Positions 47,860 through 55,680 are shown, counted from the stretch's first letter. The stretch is DNA of 64,000 bases from DATEDA01 sp963827595 (GCA_963827595.1 CAWHBT010000008.1:124001-188000), one strand, 5' to 3'. The notes: a model not told the origin generated them from the letters alone. Made by a program: numbers and translations.

Positions 47860-47905
47860 GTTGCCTATTTTTTAGGCAACGCCCAAGATTTAGGCAACGC
47901 CCAAG
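47860..47905 (+). promoter_or_regulatory. AT-rich palindrome plus 18-bp tandem repeat
   Basis: GTTGCCTA-TTTTT-TAGGCAAC (47860-47880) is a perfect 8-bp inverted repeat. TTTAGGCAACGCCCAAG occurs twice in tandem (47871-47887 and 47889-47905), giving three half-sites TAGGCAAC/GTTGCCTA in 46 bp. TTGCCT (47861) could serve as a -35 box with a poor -10 (CAAGAT) 17 bp later. The arrangement looks like an operator array. No regulator is assigned. Confidence 0.45.
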
Positions 47906-47919
47906 GCGATTCGAGCGCG

Positions 47920-48141
47920 ATGACCCCCGCCTACCCGACCATGCAGCGCCTCGCGAGGGCGAGCCCCGAGCAGCTGTGGGAGTGGTATGCGCATCTGCCC
48001 AAGCCGGCGACGCCAGGGGAGCGACAGGTGCTCGTCGAGACGATGCGGCGCCTGAACCTCATCCCCGGCGCCGGTTCTCCCGGAAGCCCGCGTACCGCGC
48101 TGCCGCGACCGCCGTTGCGGCCCGCCCGCAGCGCCCCCTAG
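47920..48141 (+). CDS. Possible small hypothetical protein
   Basis: 73 residues: TMQRLARASPEQLWEWYAHL then KPATPGERQVLVETMRRLNL and a Pro/Arg-rich tail. The first 50 residues look like a real helical protein; the tail is low-complexity. It is downstream of the palindrome/tandem repeat region. Its TAG shares the four bases CTAG with the stop codon of ppk2 on the other strand. Not recognised. Confidence 0.45.
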   Translation: MTPAYPTMQRLARASPEQLWEWYAHLPKPATPGERQVLVETMRRLNLIPGAGSPGSPRTALPRPPLRPARSAP

Positions 48142-49065
48142 TACACCTCCGGAACATACATCTCCAGCGGAACCGGCCGGCGGTGGTACTCGGGGTTCCG
48201 CTCGCGCGGCGGCAGCTCGATCGGGGGGCGCTGGATCTCGTGGTACGGCACCTGGCCGAGCAGGTGATGGATGCAGTTCAGGCGCGCACGTTTCTTGTCG
48301 ACCGCCTGCACCACCCACCACGGCGCCTCGGGGATATGGGTGCGCTCGAGCATGGCCTCCTTCGCGCGGGTGTAGGCTTCCCAGCGCCGCCGCGATTCCA
48401 GATCCATCGGGCTGAACTTCCACTGCTTGAGCGGGTCGTGAAGGCGGGTCTCGAAACGGAACGCCTGCTCGTCGTCGGTGATCGAGAACCAGTACTTGAC
48501 GAGCTGGATGCCCGCGCGTGCGAGCATCTTCTCAAACTCCGGGACGGTGCGGAAGAACTCCTCGTACTCCGCGTCGGTGCAGAACCCCATCACCCGCTCG
48601 ACGCCCGCGCGGTTGTACCAGCTGCGATCGAACAGCACGACCTCCCCGCCCGCGGGCAGCTGCGCGACATAGCGCTGGAAGTACCACTGCGTGCGCTCGC
48701 GCTCCGTCGGTGCGGGGAGCGCTGCCACCCGGCACACCCGCGGGTTGAGGCGCTGGGTGATGCGCTTGATGACGCCGCCCTTCCCGGCGGCGTCGCGTCC
48801 CTCGAAGAGGACGACGAGGCGGTGCTTCGTGGCGCTGACCCAGTCCTGCATCCTCACCAGCTCGCGCTGCAGCCGGAACAGTTCGCGGAAATAGCGCTGG
48901 CGCTCGCTCTTCGCCTCGTCCTCCCGCGCGCGCGCCTTGCGCAGGTCTTGCGCCGCGGCGCTCGTCGTCCATCTCCATCTCCAGCTCCTCGTCGAAGCTG
49001 TCGACGAGATCGTCCTGGATGCGCTGATAGAGCGCGTCGTCGATTTCGATCCGGCTCGAGTCCAT
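48138..49065 (-). CDS. ppk2: Polyphosphate kinase 2 family protein, frame broken near the N-terminus
   Basis: About 308 residues. Starts at ATG 49065 (SRIEIDDALYQRIQDDLVDS, EELEMEMDDE); after about 48958 the frame changes to AAAQDLRKAR and continues intact. One extra C at about 48955-48962 explains it. PPK2 motifs: Walker A FEGRDAAGKGGVIKRI, Walker B LFDRSWYNRAGVERVMGF and lid region. Transfers phosphate between polyphosphate and nucleotides. Divergent regulation unknown; a WYL regulator gene lies upstream on the same strand, 80 bp away. Confidence 0.9.
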
Positions 49066-49145
49066 GGCTGGAAGACCCCCTTTGCAGTCCCGCGAGGATG
49101 CAATCGTTCTGTGACAGCGGTGTCGACGCTCCGGACGCCCCTGGC

Positions 49146-50114
49146 TCAGTACCGCGCCAGCGCGGCGGCCAGCTGCTCCTTCACCGCCTCGCGCAGGCTC
49201 CCCGGCTCGACCACCTCGACGTGGGGGCCGTGCCGCAGGATGTCCATCGCGAGCTCGCGGTGATCGGAGAACGGCAGCTCGAGCAGGTAGCTGCCGTCGC
49301 GCTCGAAGCGCCCCTGCTGCTGCGGATGCCACTGCTCGGCTGCCACCCACCGCGCCCGCTCGGGCGTGAAGCGCAGCTTCGCCCAGACGGTTTTGCGCCC
49401 GGAGAAGATGCCGTAGCCCGCCGCCAGCACCTCGTCGAGCTCGCGGTCCGGGACGCTTTTCGCTTTCTGGTCGAGCGGTTGCGCCGACTGGATGGCGTCG
49501 ACCGCGAAGCTGCGCACGTCCTGGCGCAGGTGGCACCAGGCGTCGCAGTACCAGTTCTCGCGGTAGTGCACCAGCCGCTGCGGGCTGATGTCCCGTTCGG
49601 TGCGCTCGTTCGAGCTGCGGCTGACGTAGACGATGTGCAGCCGCCGTCGGTCGAGGACCGCGTTGGCGACCAGCTCGAACTGCGGCAACGCGAGCCGGCG
49701 CGCACCGAGGTGGATGATCCGGATCCGGCGTTCGACCTCTTCCGCCGAATGCTCGCCGCTCCCGAGGAGCGCGCGCAGCCGCGCGAGCAGCGGCTTCACG
49801 TGCGGCTCGAGCAGCCCCGGCTGCACATCGGCGAGCAGGTGCTGCATCGTGAGGAGCGCCCGGATCTCCGAGGGGTTGAACCAGAGTCCCGGGAGCTGGT
49901 AGCGGCCGGCATCGGCGGCATCGCCCGCGAAGCGATAGCCGCGTCGCTCGCGATCCCACTCGATCGGGGCGTTGAGGCGGTCGCGCATGTACTCGAGGTC
50001 GCGCTTGAACGTCGCGCGCGACACGCCGAGCGCGTCGAGGAACTCGCTGATCCTCACCGCGTCGCGCGCGGCGAGCAGCTGGTGGATCTTGTAGAAGCGT
50101 TCGGTGCGATCCAT
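49146..50114 (-). CDS. WYL-domain transcriptional regulator (YafY/PafBC-like)
   Basis: 322 residues. N-terminal winged helix RTERFYKIHQLLAARDAVRI and LDALGVSRATFKRDLEYMRD, a middle helical region, then the WYL domain with ISPQRLVHYRENWYCDAWCH (the W-Y-L triplet is W-Y-C here) and a C-terminal WCX-like part. These proteins sense nucleic acids or small ligands and often control DNA repair or defence genes. It lies just upstream of ppk2 on the same strand. Confidence 0.9.
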   Translation of the reverse strand: MDRTERFYKIHQLLAARDAVRISEFLDALGVSRATFKRDLEYMRDRLNAPIEWDRERRGYRFAGDAADAGRYQLPGLWFNPSEIRALLTMQHLLADVQPGLLEPHVKPLLARLRALLGSGEHSAEEVERRIRIIHLGARRLALPQFELVANAVLDRRRLHIVYVSRSSNERTERDISPQRLVHYRENWYCDAWCHLRQDVRSFAVDAIQSAQPLDQKAKSVPDRELDEVLAAGYGIFSGRKTVWAKLRFTPERARWVAAEQWHPQQQGRFERDGSYLLELPFSDHRELAMDILRHGPHVEVVEPGSLREAVKEQLAAALARY

Positions 50115-50199
50115 CGCGCTGACGGGTTCCCGACGCGATTGTTACACGCCGTCAACTGATGGGAACTCTTCCTCGCTCGGCCGCCGAAACCCCCGGGCG

Positions 50200-50387
50200 A
50201 TCGAAAACCATTGTCACACCGGCGTTTGGGCGCTTGCACCGCGTGGCATGGTGGCGCCGGGTTCGCGCGCGGAGTAGTAGCCGGTGTCCCCCCTCCCATC
50301 AGGGAGCCGGCGATGAAGCGTTCGGATCTGAGTTTTCCCCTGCGGCAAGCGTTTGGGCCGGGTTCCCCCCCGGCCCTTTCTTTTTTC
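50200..50387 (+). ncRNA. Candidate small RNA ending in a strong terminator
   Basis: The 277-bp gap between the WYL gene and the amidohydrolase gene holds a strong plus-strand terminator, although no plus-strand gene precedes it. The sequence before it can fold: CTCCC-ATCA-GGGAG inside GCCGG...CCGGC at about 50277-50316. The 5' end is not defined and no promoter is clear. It is not recognisable as 6S, tmRNA or a known riboswitch by eye. A Met at about 50312 with GGGAG upstream would open a frame that runs through the terminator, so a leader peptide is unlikely. Confidence 0.3.
50355..50387 (+). terminator. Rho-independent terminator (plus strand)
   Basis: GGGCCGGG (50355-50362), loop, CCCGGCCC (50369-50376), then TTTCTTTTTTC. 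The T-tract exists only in the plus direction, so it does not serve the minus-strand amidohydrolase gene ending 5 bp away. Confidence 0.75.
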
Positions 50388-50391
50388 AGCG

Positions 50392-52065
50392 TCAGGGCGC
50401 GAACTCGCGGAGCAGTTTGCCGGCGCGCGTAGCAGAAGGGATCGGGCCCCGTTCGTCGGCCACGCGCTCGCCGTTGACCCAGACGCCGTGCACGCCGATG
50501 CCCGGCGTGACGAGCCGCGGCGCGCCGGCCGGCAGATCGAAGACACGCTGCTTCGGGCCGCGGTTCACGGTGGCCGGATCGAACAGGAGCAGATCGGCCG
50601 CGCAGCCGATCTCCAGGCGCCCGCGGTCGCGGATGCCGAATACCCGCGCGGCGTCGCCCGTCAGCTTCTTGACACCGTCTGCGAGCGAGAGCGCACCGCG
50701 TTCACGGACCCAGTGGCCGAGCAGGTGCAGCCCGAACCCCGCGTCGTTGAAGAACGTCAGGTGCGCGCCGGCGTCGGACAGCGACACGAGGCTGTGCGGG
50801 TGGCGGATCATCCGGCCGACCGCCTCCTCGTCGGAGTTGAGCAGCAGCGCGACGAACACCGTCTTCAGATCCTCGGCCAGCGCGAGATCGAGCAGCGCAT
50901 CGAGCGGATGCTTGCGCTGCTCGCGGCCGATGTCGGCGAACGACCGGTTCTCGAGCGCGCGGTTCGCGGCCGACGCAGTTTCGACCACCTGAACCTTGTC
51001 CCACTCGCCGCTGAACAGGCGGAAGACCGCCGGCTGAGCGAGCTCCGCGCGGAGCGCATCGCGAAACCCGCGATCGCCGATCACCCGCGTGAACTCGTCG
51101 CCTTTCCGGCCGAGCGCGGGCTTCCAGGCCTCGAGACCTTCGAACGGATACGGCGCCTGCAGCGTGAAATCCATGCTGAGCGGGCAGCAGGAGATCGCGC
51201 CGACGAGCCGTCGCCCGCGGGCGTTCGCCGCGCCGATCTCATCGAGATCGCTGAAGACGGCGTCCGGGTTGACGCTGCTGTGGAGGAGCGCCGCGACGAC
51301 CACCGGCCGGCCGTTCCGTGCCGCGATCTCCTCGAGGAAGCTCACCTTGGTGTCGCCGCCTTTGGTGAGCATGAAGAGGCCGGCGCCCCGCACCGCCCCG
51401 GTGAGCGCGAGCAGCTCCGCGTCGTCCGCGAGGCGCGAGGGCATCGGCAGGCCGCCGTCGCCGTTGTGCGCCGGCGAGGTCGACGTCGCGAACCCGATTG
51501 CGCCGGCCCGCATCGCCTCGGCGACGAGGCCGCGCATCGCCTCGACGTCCTCCGGCGTTGCGGCGCGCCGCGGCGCGTCCTCCCGCATGACGAAGGTCCG
51601 GATCGAGGAGTGGCCGGCGAACGCGGCGAGGTTCAGTCCCAGGCCGTTGCGCTCCAGCATGGCGAAGTACTCGGGAATGCTCTCGAAGTCCCAGCGGATG
51701 CCGGCGCGCAGCGCGTCGAGAGACATGCCCTCGACGTTCGTGAGGTTGCGCATCACGAGGTCGCGGTCCTCGGGCCGGCACGGGGCGATCGTGAAGCCGC
51801 AGTTGCCGATGACCGCGGTCGTCACGCCGAGCGAGGACGAGGCCGTCAGGTTCGGGTCCCAGGTGACTTGGGCGTCGTAGTGCGTATGGTTGTCGATGAT
51901 CCCCGGCGCGAGCGCGAGCCCGCGAGCGTCCACGACCTGCCGTGCCGAGCCGACGTCCTCGCCGATCGCTGCGATCCGGCCGGCCGCGACTGCCAGGGCG
52001 CCGTGGCGCGGCGGGTTCCCGAGCCCGTCGATGAGCTGCGCGTTGCGGATGACCAGGTCGTGCAC
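50392..52065 (-). CDS. Amidohydrolase family protein (N-acyl-D-amino-acid deacylase-like)
   Basis: 557 residues. Metal ligands in IIDNHTHYDAQVTWDPNLT, a conserved TTAVIGNCGFTIAPCRPEDR segment and the Asp/His of SLVSLSDAGAHLTFFNDAGF; C-terminal LEIGCAADLLLFDPATVNRG and VTPGIGVHGVWVNGERV. All are typical for the D-aminoacylase/dihydroorotase-like group often found in Burkholderiales. Stand-alone gene. The substrate is likely an N-acyl or cyclic amide compound. Confidence 0.9.
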   Translation of the reverse strand: MHDLVIRNAQLIDGLGNPPRHGALAVAAGRIAAIGEDVGSARQVVDARGLALAPGIIDNHTHYDAQVTWDPNLTASSSLGVTTAVIGNCGFTIAPCRPEDRDLVMRNLTNVEGMSLDALRAGIRWDFESIPEYFAMLERNGLGLNLAAFAGHSSIRTFVMREDAPRRAATPEDVEAMRGLVAEAMRAGAIGFATSTSPAHNGDGGLPMPSRLADDAELLALTGAVRGAGLFMLTKGGDTKVSFLEEIAARNGRPVVVAALLHSSVNPDAVFSDLDEIGAANARGRRLVGAISCCPLSMDFTLQAPYPFEGLEAWKPALGRKGDEFTRVIGDRGFRDALRAELAQPAVFRLFSGEWDKVQVVETASAANRALENRSFADIGREQRKHPLDALLDLALAEDLKTVFVALLLNSDEEAVGRMIRHPHSLVSLSDAGAHLTFFNDAGFGLHLLGHWVRERGALSLADGVKKLTGDAARVFGIRDRGRLEIGCAADLLLFDPATVNRGPKQRVFDLPAGAPRLVTPGIGVHGVWVNGERVADERGPIPSATRAGKLLREFAP

Positions 52066-52132
52066 GCCGCGAATCTTACGTGAAGCGCCGGGCCGGGGAC
52101 CGTTTCGGTACGGCTTCGCGCGCGGCGGACCC

Positions 52133-52302
52133 GTGCCCCATGCGGCGACGAGCGACGGCGTGAAGCTCTATCCTGAAGAGGTCGGCATCGGCCCGACCAT
52201 CGTGTTCGCACACCAGCTCGCCGGCGACCACCGGGGGTGAAGGCCGGAGCTGCGTGCCGGGCGCATTTCCTGGAGCTGGAGGCGTTTGTCGGTGAGCACT
52301 AG
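52133..52302 (+). pseudogene. Collapsed alpha/beta hydrolase gene (both ends only)
   Basis: The frame from GTG 52133 to TGA 52240 reads VPHAATSDGVKLYPEEVGIG then PTIVFAHQLAGDHRG, the start of an alpha/beta hydrolase up to the oxyanion segment. About 35 bp later a second piece, HFLELEAFVGEH and a TAG at 52300, looks like the usual C-terminus of such proteins, in another frame. The whole catalytic core is missing, consistent with a deletion. It marks the left border of the foreign region. Confidence 0.6.
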
Positions 52303-52415
52303 GAGGTGCCAAAATGACTGATGCCAGCTCGATCAGCAACTTCCGCGTCCCCCATAATTGATAGGTCGCCGCGATACTGGTGTTTTGTACAGTTTTTTAG
52401 GAAACCTACTTCCAG
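52303..52415. other. AT-rich non-coding stretch before the first cassette
   Basis: About 110 bp with noticeably lower GC than the flanks (for example TGTTTTGTACAGTTTTTTAGG). It ends at the GTTGGGC cassette boundary. It could be an attachment site or cassette promoter; no attI or integrase sequence is recognisable. Confidence 0.4.
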
Positions 52416-53166
52416 TTGGGCGTCGATAGTACCGTGACCGCGGCTCCGTCTAACTGCTACCTCTGTGGTCGTCCGCTCGCGCAGCCTACGAGCAGCGATC
52501 ACGTGCCTCCGAAGCAGTTCTACGCCGATGAGATCAGGAAGACGCACAACCCTAACCTTCTGACTACCCTCGTCCACGCCGACTGCAACCGTTCGTATCA
52601 GCACGACGAGGATTACTTCGTCAACACGCTCGCTCCGTTTGCGCGGGGCTCGTACTCTGGTGATGCCTTGCTGAGAGAGGTCTTCACCAAATACAGGGCT
52701 GGGACGAAGCGCGGTCTCGTCAGCAAAGTCCTTCAGGAGTTCGACCGCCAACCTAGTGGTCTAGTGCCCCCGGCTCATCTGATTGCGAAGCGATTCGAGG
52801 GCGCGCGCGTTCATCGCGTGGCGTGGAAGATCATCCGAGGTCTCTACTTTCACCACTACGCCGAGTTCCTTCCGGAGGACACTCCGAGCGGACTTCAGAT
52901 CGTTCCGCCAGATCAACCACCGCCGAAGGAGTTCATCATCGGTCTGCCCGACCATCCGGTCCATGGCCGTTACCCCGGAGTGTTCGACTACAAGTTCGCC
53001 AAGTTCCCGGAAGTGCACAACTTCCACTACTGGGCCATGCTGCTGTGGGACCGACTAATCCTGATCATGACGTTCCATGATCCCGCATGCGATTGCGAGC
53101 GTTGCGCACAAGTGAGGGACAGCCGTGCTTCCGTCGTCGCAGGGTAGTCGTCGGTCGACGCCCAAC
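52415..53166 (+). mobile_element. Integron gene cassette A (HNH-type protein)
   Basis: The left end GTTGGGCGTCGA (52415-52426) has the GTTRRRY core form. At 53155-53166 lies its exact 12-base complement, TCGACGCCCAAC, as expected for the R'' end of the attC site that belongs to this cassette. The rest of attC is replaced by an IS3 remnant. Confidence 0.75.
52434..53147 (+). CDS. HNH-type zinc-site protein (cassette-borne)
   Basis: 237 residues from a GTG at 52434; a TTG at 52416 inside the cassette core would add 6. The N-terminal HNH-like zinc site is CYLCGRPLAQPTSSDHVPPK with HADCNRSYQHDEDYF after it. The remainder (KIIRGLYFHHYAEFLPED, FDYKFAKFPEVHNFHYWAM) is not recognised. Such proteins are met in integron cassettes and mobile islands, possibly as nucleases in defence. 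Lower GC than neighbours. Ends 'CDCERCAQVRDSRASVVAG', with two more cysteines that could form a second metal site. Confidence 0.75.
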   Translation: MTAAPSNCYLCGRPLAQPTSSDHVPPKQFYADEIRKTHNPNLLTTLVHADCNRSYQHDEDYFVNTLAPFARGSYSGDALLREVFTKYRAGTKRGLVSKVLQEFDRQPSGLVPPAHLIAKRFEGARVHRVAWKIIRGLYFHHYAEFLPEDTPSGLQIVPPDQPPPKEFIIGLPDHPVHGRYPGVFDYKFAKFPEVHNFHYWAMLLWDRLILIMTFHDPACDCERCAQVRDSRASVVAG

Positions 53167-53346
53167 CCACCCATCTGCCGACACACGTCCGAAACCGGCA
53201 TGCCTGACTCGGCTTGCCGCAATGCGAAAGCGATCTGCTCCTCGGTGTAGCGGGACTTCTTCATGGGCGTCTCCTTCCCCTTCCAGGAGCCTGCGCAGCC
53301 ACCTTACTCTCGTTCTAAACTGCCGTGAGATTCCGGGGGGACGTCA
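53167..53346 (-). mobile_element. IS3-family remnant: left end and start of orfA
   Basis: From an ATG at 53264 the minus strand reads MKKSRYTEEQIAFALRQAES then GMPVSDVCRQMG, the N-terminus of IS3-type OrfA transposases (helix-turn-helix). Similarity stops at about 53166, exactly at the cassette R'' site. The upstream 80 bp (CCCCCCGGAATCTCACGGCA region) probably is the IS left end. No orfB remains. Confidence 0.8.
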
Positions 53347-53526
53347 GGATCGAGACGCCTGAGAGGCGGCGCCAGCTCATTCGGGTAGCGCTGAAACCGA
53401 CGGCGCCTTTGCCCTCAGTGACCTTCTCTGGCTCGCCAGCGGACTCGTCGTCCTCGTCGCGGTCTCCGATCTCTGCGGGGAATTGTCGGGCGCATTCAAA
53501 CGATTCTGCATAGTCAGGAGGAAACC
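53347..53526. other. Non-coding gap before the lectin-like gene
   Basis: About 180 bp with no gene recognised; short frames here lack family features. It ends with AGGAGG, a good ribosome-binding site for the next gene. If an attC half or cassette boundary remains here, I could not identify it. Confidence 0.4.
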
Positions 53527-54498
53527 ATGCTCACGCCGCTGAAAAACATTCGGATGGAGTTCGGTCAAGTCGAGTTTGACGACCTGTTTGCTCCCGACTG
53601 TGAACCGGGGGACTGGCAGTTCGTTAACGTGCCCATCTCCTTCGCGAAGCCGCCGCACGTCATCCTGACCGCCAGCGATCAAACTATCGAAGATTCTTCG
53701 ATGCCCTTCGCGGCTGTGGTGGGCGTCGCTCAGAATGTCGGATCCAACACCTTCAGGTTGGCTGGACGCAACTCAGATTGCGGAGCTGGCATTGCCCGAA
53801 TGAATTGGCTCGCCCTTCTCGAGACCAGCGAAGAGCAATTTGCGATAAAACAGGTCCGGATGGGAGTCTTGTTTCCAAGAAAGTTCATGAGGGACTGCAA
53901 GACAGGGGACTGGAATAGCTGGGAAGTCAAGTTCAGCGAGCCGCCTTTTTCCGACTTGCCAACGATCTTCGCGACCGCCGCTGATCGCTTCTGTGAAGTT
54001 GCCGAATTCTACGAGGAGGGAGAGTCTTTCAGCGCGTGGATCCCGTCGAACTACGCGACTCCCGCCGTAGCGGTGGCGCGGAAAAGGACCGTTGCAGGTT
54101 TCTCCCTGACGGCGCGCAACCCCGATCCCCGTGAGGGATGGTGCAACTTCAACTACCTGGCCGTCCGCGAGAGCCCTCCGACCGCTGCGGGACTGCCCGC
54201 CGGCGGCCTCCAGCAGATCTGGGTCGATTCGGGGCAGGTTCCAACTAAGTGGTTCAAGCCATGCAGCGACTGGAACGCCTGGAACTCGTGGCATGTCACC
54301 TTCGATCAGGCTTTCCTCACTCCACCGACGGTCTTGGTCACTGCCCTCCATCCCGGAAACTCTGGTCCCGCGGTGGTTGGCATGGCCAGTTACGTGACGC
54401 CGAACGGCTTCCTTCTCCGTGCGCGGAACTCGGACTGCGTTGCTGGCGCTGCAGGTTTCAACTGGGTCGCGTTCGGGTGCCTGCCGGGTTGCGCATGA
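53527..54498 (+). CDS. Three-repeat H-type-lectin-like protein
   Basis: 323 residues built from three related units of about 95 residues. Each has W near the start, an F/W-V-x-F-x2-x-F-x-PP core and a closing GF-L-x-RN-x-D segment: unit 1 VPISFAKPPHVILTASD ... FRLAGRNSDCGAGIARMNWL; unit 2 VKFSEPPFSDLPTIFATAAD ... FSLTARNPDPREGWCNFNYL; unit 3 VTFDQAFLTPPTVLVTALHP ... FLLRARNSDCVAGAAGFNWV. This is the pattern of H-type lectin (agglutinin) domains, which bind sugars. No signal peptide. AGGAGG lies 6 bp before the ATG. GC is lower than the chromosome. Confidence 0.7.
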   Translation: MLTPLKNIRMEFGQVEFDDLFAPDCEPGDWQFVNVPISFAKPPHVILTASDQTIEDSSMPFAAVVGVAQNVGSNTFRLAGRNSDCGAGIARMNWLALLETSEEQFAIKQVRMGVLFPRKFMRDCKTGDWNSWEVKFSEPPFSDLPTIFATAADRFCEVAEFYEEGESFSAWIPSNYATPAVAVARKRTVAGFSLTARNPDPREGWCNFNYLAVRESPPTAAGLPAGGLQQIWVDSGQVPTKWFKPCSDWNAWNSWHVTFDQAFLTPPTVLVTALHPGNSGPAVVGMASYVTPNGFLLRARNSDCVAGAAGFNWVAFGCLPGCA

Positions 54499-54533
54499 TA
54501 AAAACAAAGAAGAGCTGGAGGCATGGCGGCGTT

Positions 54534-54865
54534 GGATGCTAACGGTATTCCAGCCGATGCATAGCGAGATGTTATCCATCATCACCAAGAACGCAGACTT
54601 GCTCATCGAGGGCGACCTTCCAGAGCCCCTACAGCTTTTCTGCGCACATGTTGCTGCTTACAAGGTCGTCTTTGAACGATGGAGCAAGAACGACTTTGCC
54701 GAATACACCTCTGTATTGAGCTATCCGACCAACGAGATGGCCGCATACCTGGAGACTTCGTTTAAGCACTTGAAGTCTGAACAGGCACTACTTTTGAGCG
54801 GCCGACTGTTCAACAAGGGCATGGCGCCGACGAGCTGGAAGCGCGCGGCTCATGGCCGGCGTTAG
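54534..54865 (+). CDS. Hypothetical protein, probably truncated at its N-terminus
   Basis: 110 residues from an internal ATG; the frame is open further upstream and the sequence from about 54495 (HDKNKEELEAWRRWM) looks like part of the same protein, so the true 5' part seems lost where it meets the lectin gene. Helical: FQPMHSEMLSIITKNADLLI, EPLQLFCAHVAAYKVVFERW, SFKHLKSEQALLLSGRL. I have the impression of a widespread uncharacterised family but cannot name it. The TAG stop lies in the GTTAGGC core, typical of cassette genes. Confidence 0.6.
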
Positions 54866-54867
54866 GC
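54808..54867 (+). repeat. Candidate 60-bp attC site with intact GTTAGGC core
   Basis: R'' GTTCAAC (54808-54814) and R' GTTAGGC (54861-54867). The inner arms GGGCATGGCGCC and GCGCGGCTCATGGCC can pair with single unpaired bases. The R' core is well supported because its complement recurs at the end of the next cassette; the left half is less certain. Confidence 0.5.
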
Positions 54868-54911
54868 GTCGAGCCCACTCCTGGCTCGGCCTATCCACGG
54901 AACAAGCGACG

Positions 54912-55592
54912 ATGCCCCTATTGGGAAAAGCCGCAATGCTTCTGTCATTCGACGTTGTCCCGCACGCAATTCCAGAACACGACGACTGGCATACGCATGA
55001 GCATCTTCCGGAGAGACTTTCGATTCCAGGCTTCGTCCGCGGAACTCGCTGGGTAGCGCCCCGCGGACAGCCGAGATACTTCGTAATGTATGAGGTCGAG
55101 CAACTCGCGACGCTGACCTCCAACGCGTATCTCGAGCGGTTGAACAACCCCAGCCCATGGACATCGAAGATGATGACCTTCTATCGAGGCATGATCAGGG
55201 GGTTCTGCACGATGGCAGGCAGTTACGGAGTCGGCATGGGCCAGGCAGGTCTGTTGGTTCGCTTCAAGCCGGCTACGGGATCGGAGGTTTTACTGCGCAA
55301 GTGGCTGCTCCATGAAGCACTACCTCAGCTCCCTTCGAGAGTTGGCCTGGGCAGCGTCCATCTGTTTGAAGGGGCCCTCACGCCCCAAATGACCCAGGAG
55401 CAGCGTATTCGGGGTGCCGACGCAGGCGTTGATTGGGCGGTGCTGGCAATGGGCTACAGTGACGAATCCGTGGCAAGTCTCCTGGAGGTAGACCTCTGCA
55501 ACGCGCAACTTGAACAGCACGGCGCCACAGGAGTCCTCAGTGCCGTGTATCGAATGGAATATTCGCTCACCGCGCGAGAACTCAACGCCTAA
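54912..55592 (+). CDS. Hypothetical dimeric alpha/beta-barrel-like protein (cassette-borne)
   Basis: 226 residues from the ATG at 54912; an earlier ATG at 54852 precedes the cassette core and is not credible. Sequence such as LLSFDVVPHAIPEHDDWHTH, EHLPERLSIPGFVRGTRWVA and RYFVMYEVEQLATLTSNAYL resembles the EthD/ferredoxin-like dimeric-barrel proteins that bind small aromatic or oxidised ligands. The second half (GLLVRFKPATGSEVLLRKWL) may be a second barrel. No signal peptide. Function unknown. Confidence 0.75.
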   Translation: MPLLGKAAMLLSFDVVPHAIPEHDDWHTHEHLPERLSIPGFVRGTRWVAPRGQPRYFVMYEVEQLATLTSNAYLERLNNPSPWTSKMMTFYRGMIRGFCTMAGSYGVGMGQAGLLVRFKPATGSEVLLRKWLLHEALPQLPSRVGLGSVHLFEGALTPQMTQEQRIRGADAGVDWAVLAMGYSDESVASLLEVDLCNAQLEQHGATGVLSAVYRMEYSLTARELNA

Positions 55593-55680
55593 CCCTTCGT
55601 CGCAGCCGACTCGTTCCGGCGGGCTTCGCCCGCCTCCACGGACCGCTGAACTGATGCGTCGGGCCTCGCGAACGCTGGGC
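55587..55680 (+). repeat. attC recombination site (94 bp)
   Basis: R'' GCCTAAC (55587-55593), L''-like CCTTCGTCGCAGCCGAC, terminal hairpin GGCGGGC-TTC-GCCCGCC, L'-like GTCGGGCCTCGCGAA and a degenerate R' GCTGGGC (55674-55680; GTTRRRY would be canonical). The two outer arms pair over about 25 bp with a few mismatches and unpaired bases, as attC sites do. Confidence 0.65.

Larger units (their letters stand above)
54861..55680 (+). mobile_element. Integron gene cassette C (dimeric-barrel-like protein)
   Basis: Left core GTTAGGCGT (54861-54869) is exactly complementary to ACGCCTAAC at 55585-55593, the R'' end of its attC site, the rule for a cassette and its own attC. Contains one gene in the plus direction followed at once by attC. 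Confidence 0.75.

Noticed and set aside
47860..47905. CRISPR array or plasmid-type iterons
   Set aside because: Only two full repeat units with no spacers, and no cas or rep gene nearby; an operator array is more reasonable.
50312..50432. A leader peptide starting MKRSDLSFPL with an attenuator
   Set aside because: The frame runs through the terminator and there is no plus-strand gene behind it to regulate.
55658..55664. GTCGGGC as the R' end of the attC site
   Set aside because: GCTGGGC at 55674-55680 pairs better with the R'' arm (7 of 9) and better with the right end of the next cassette (9 of 12).
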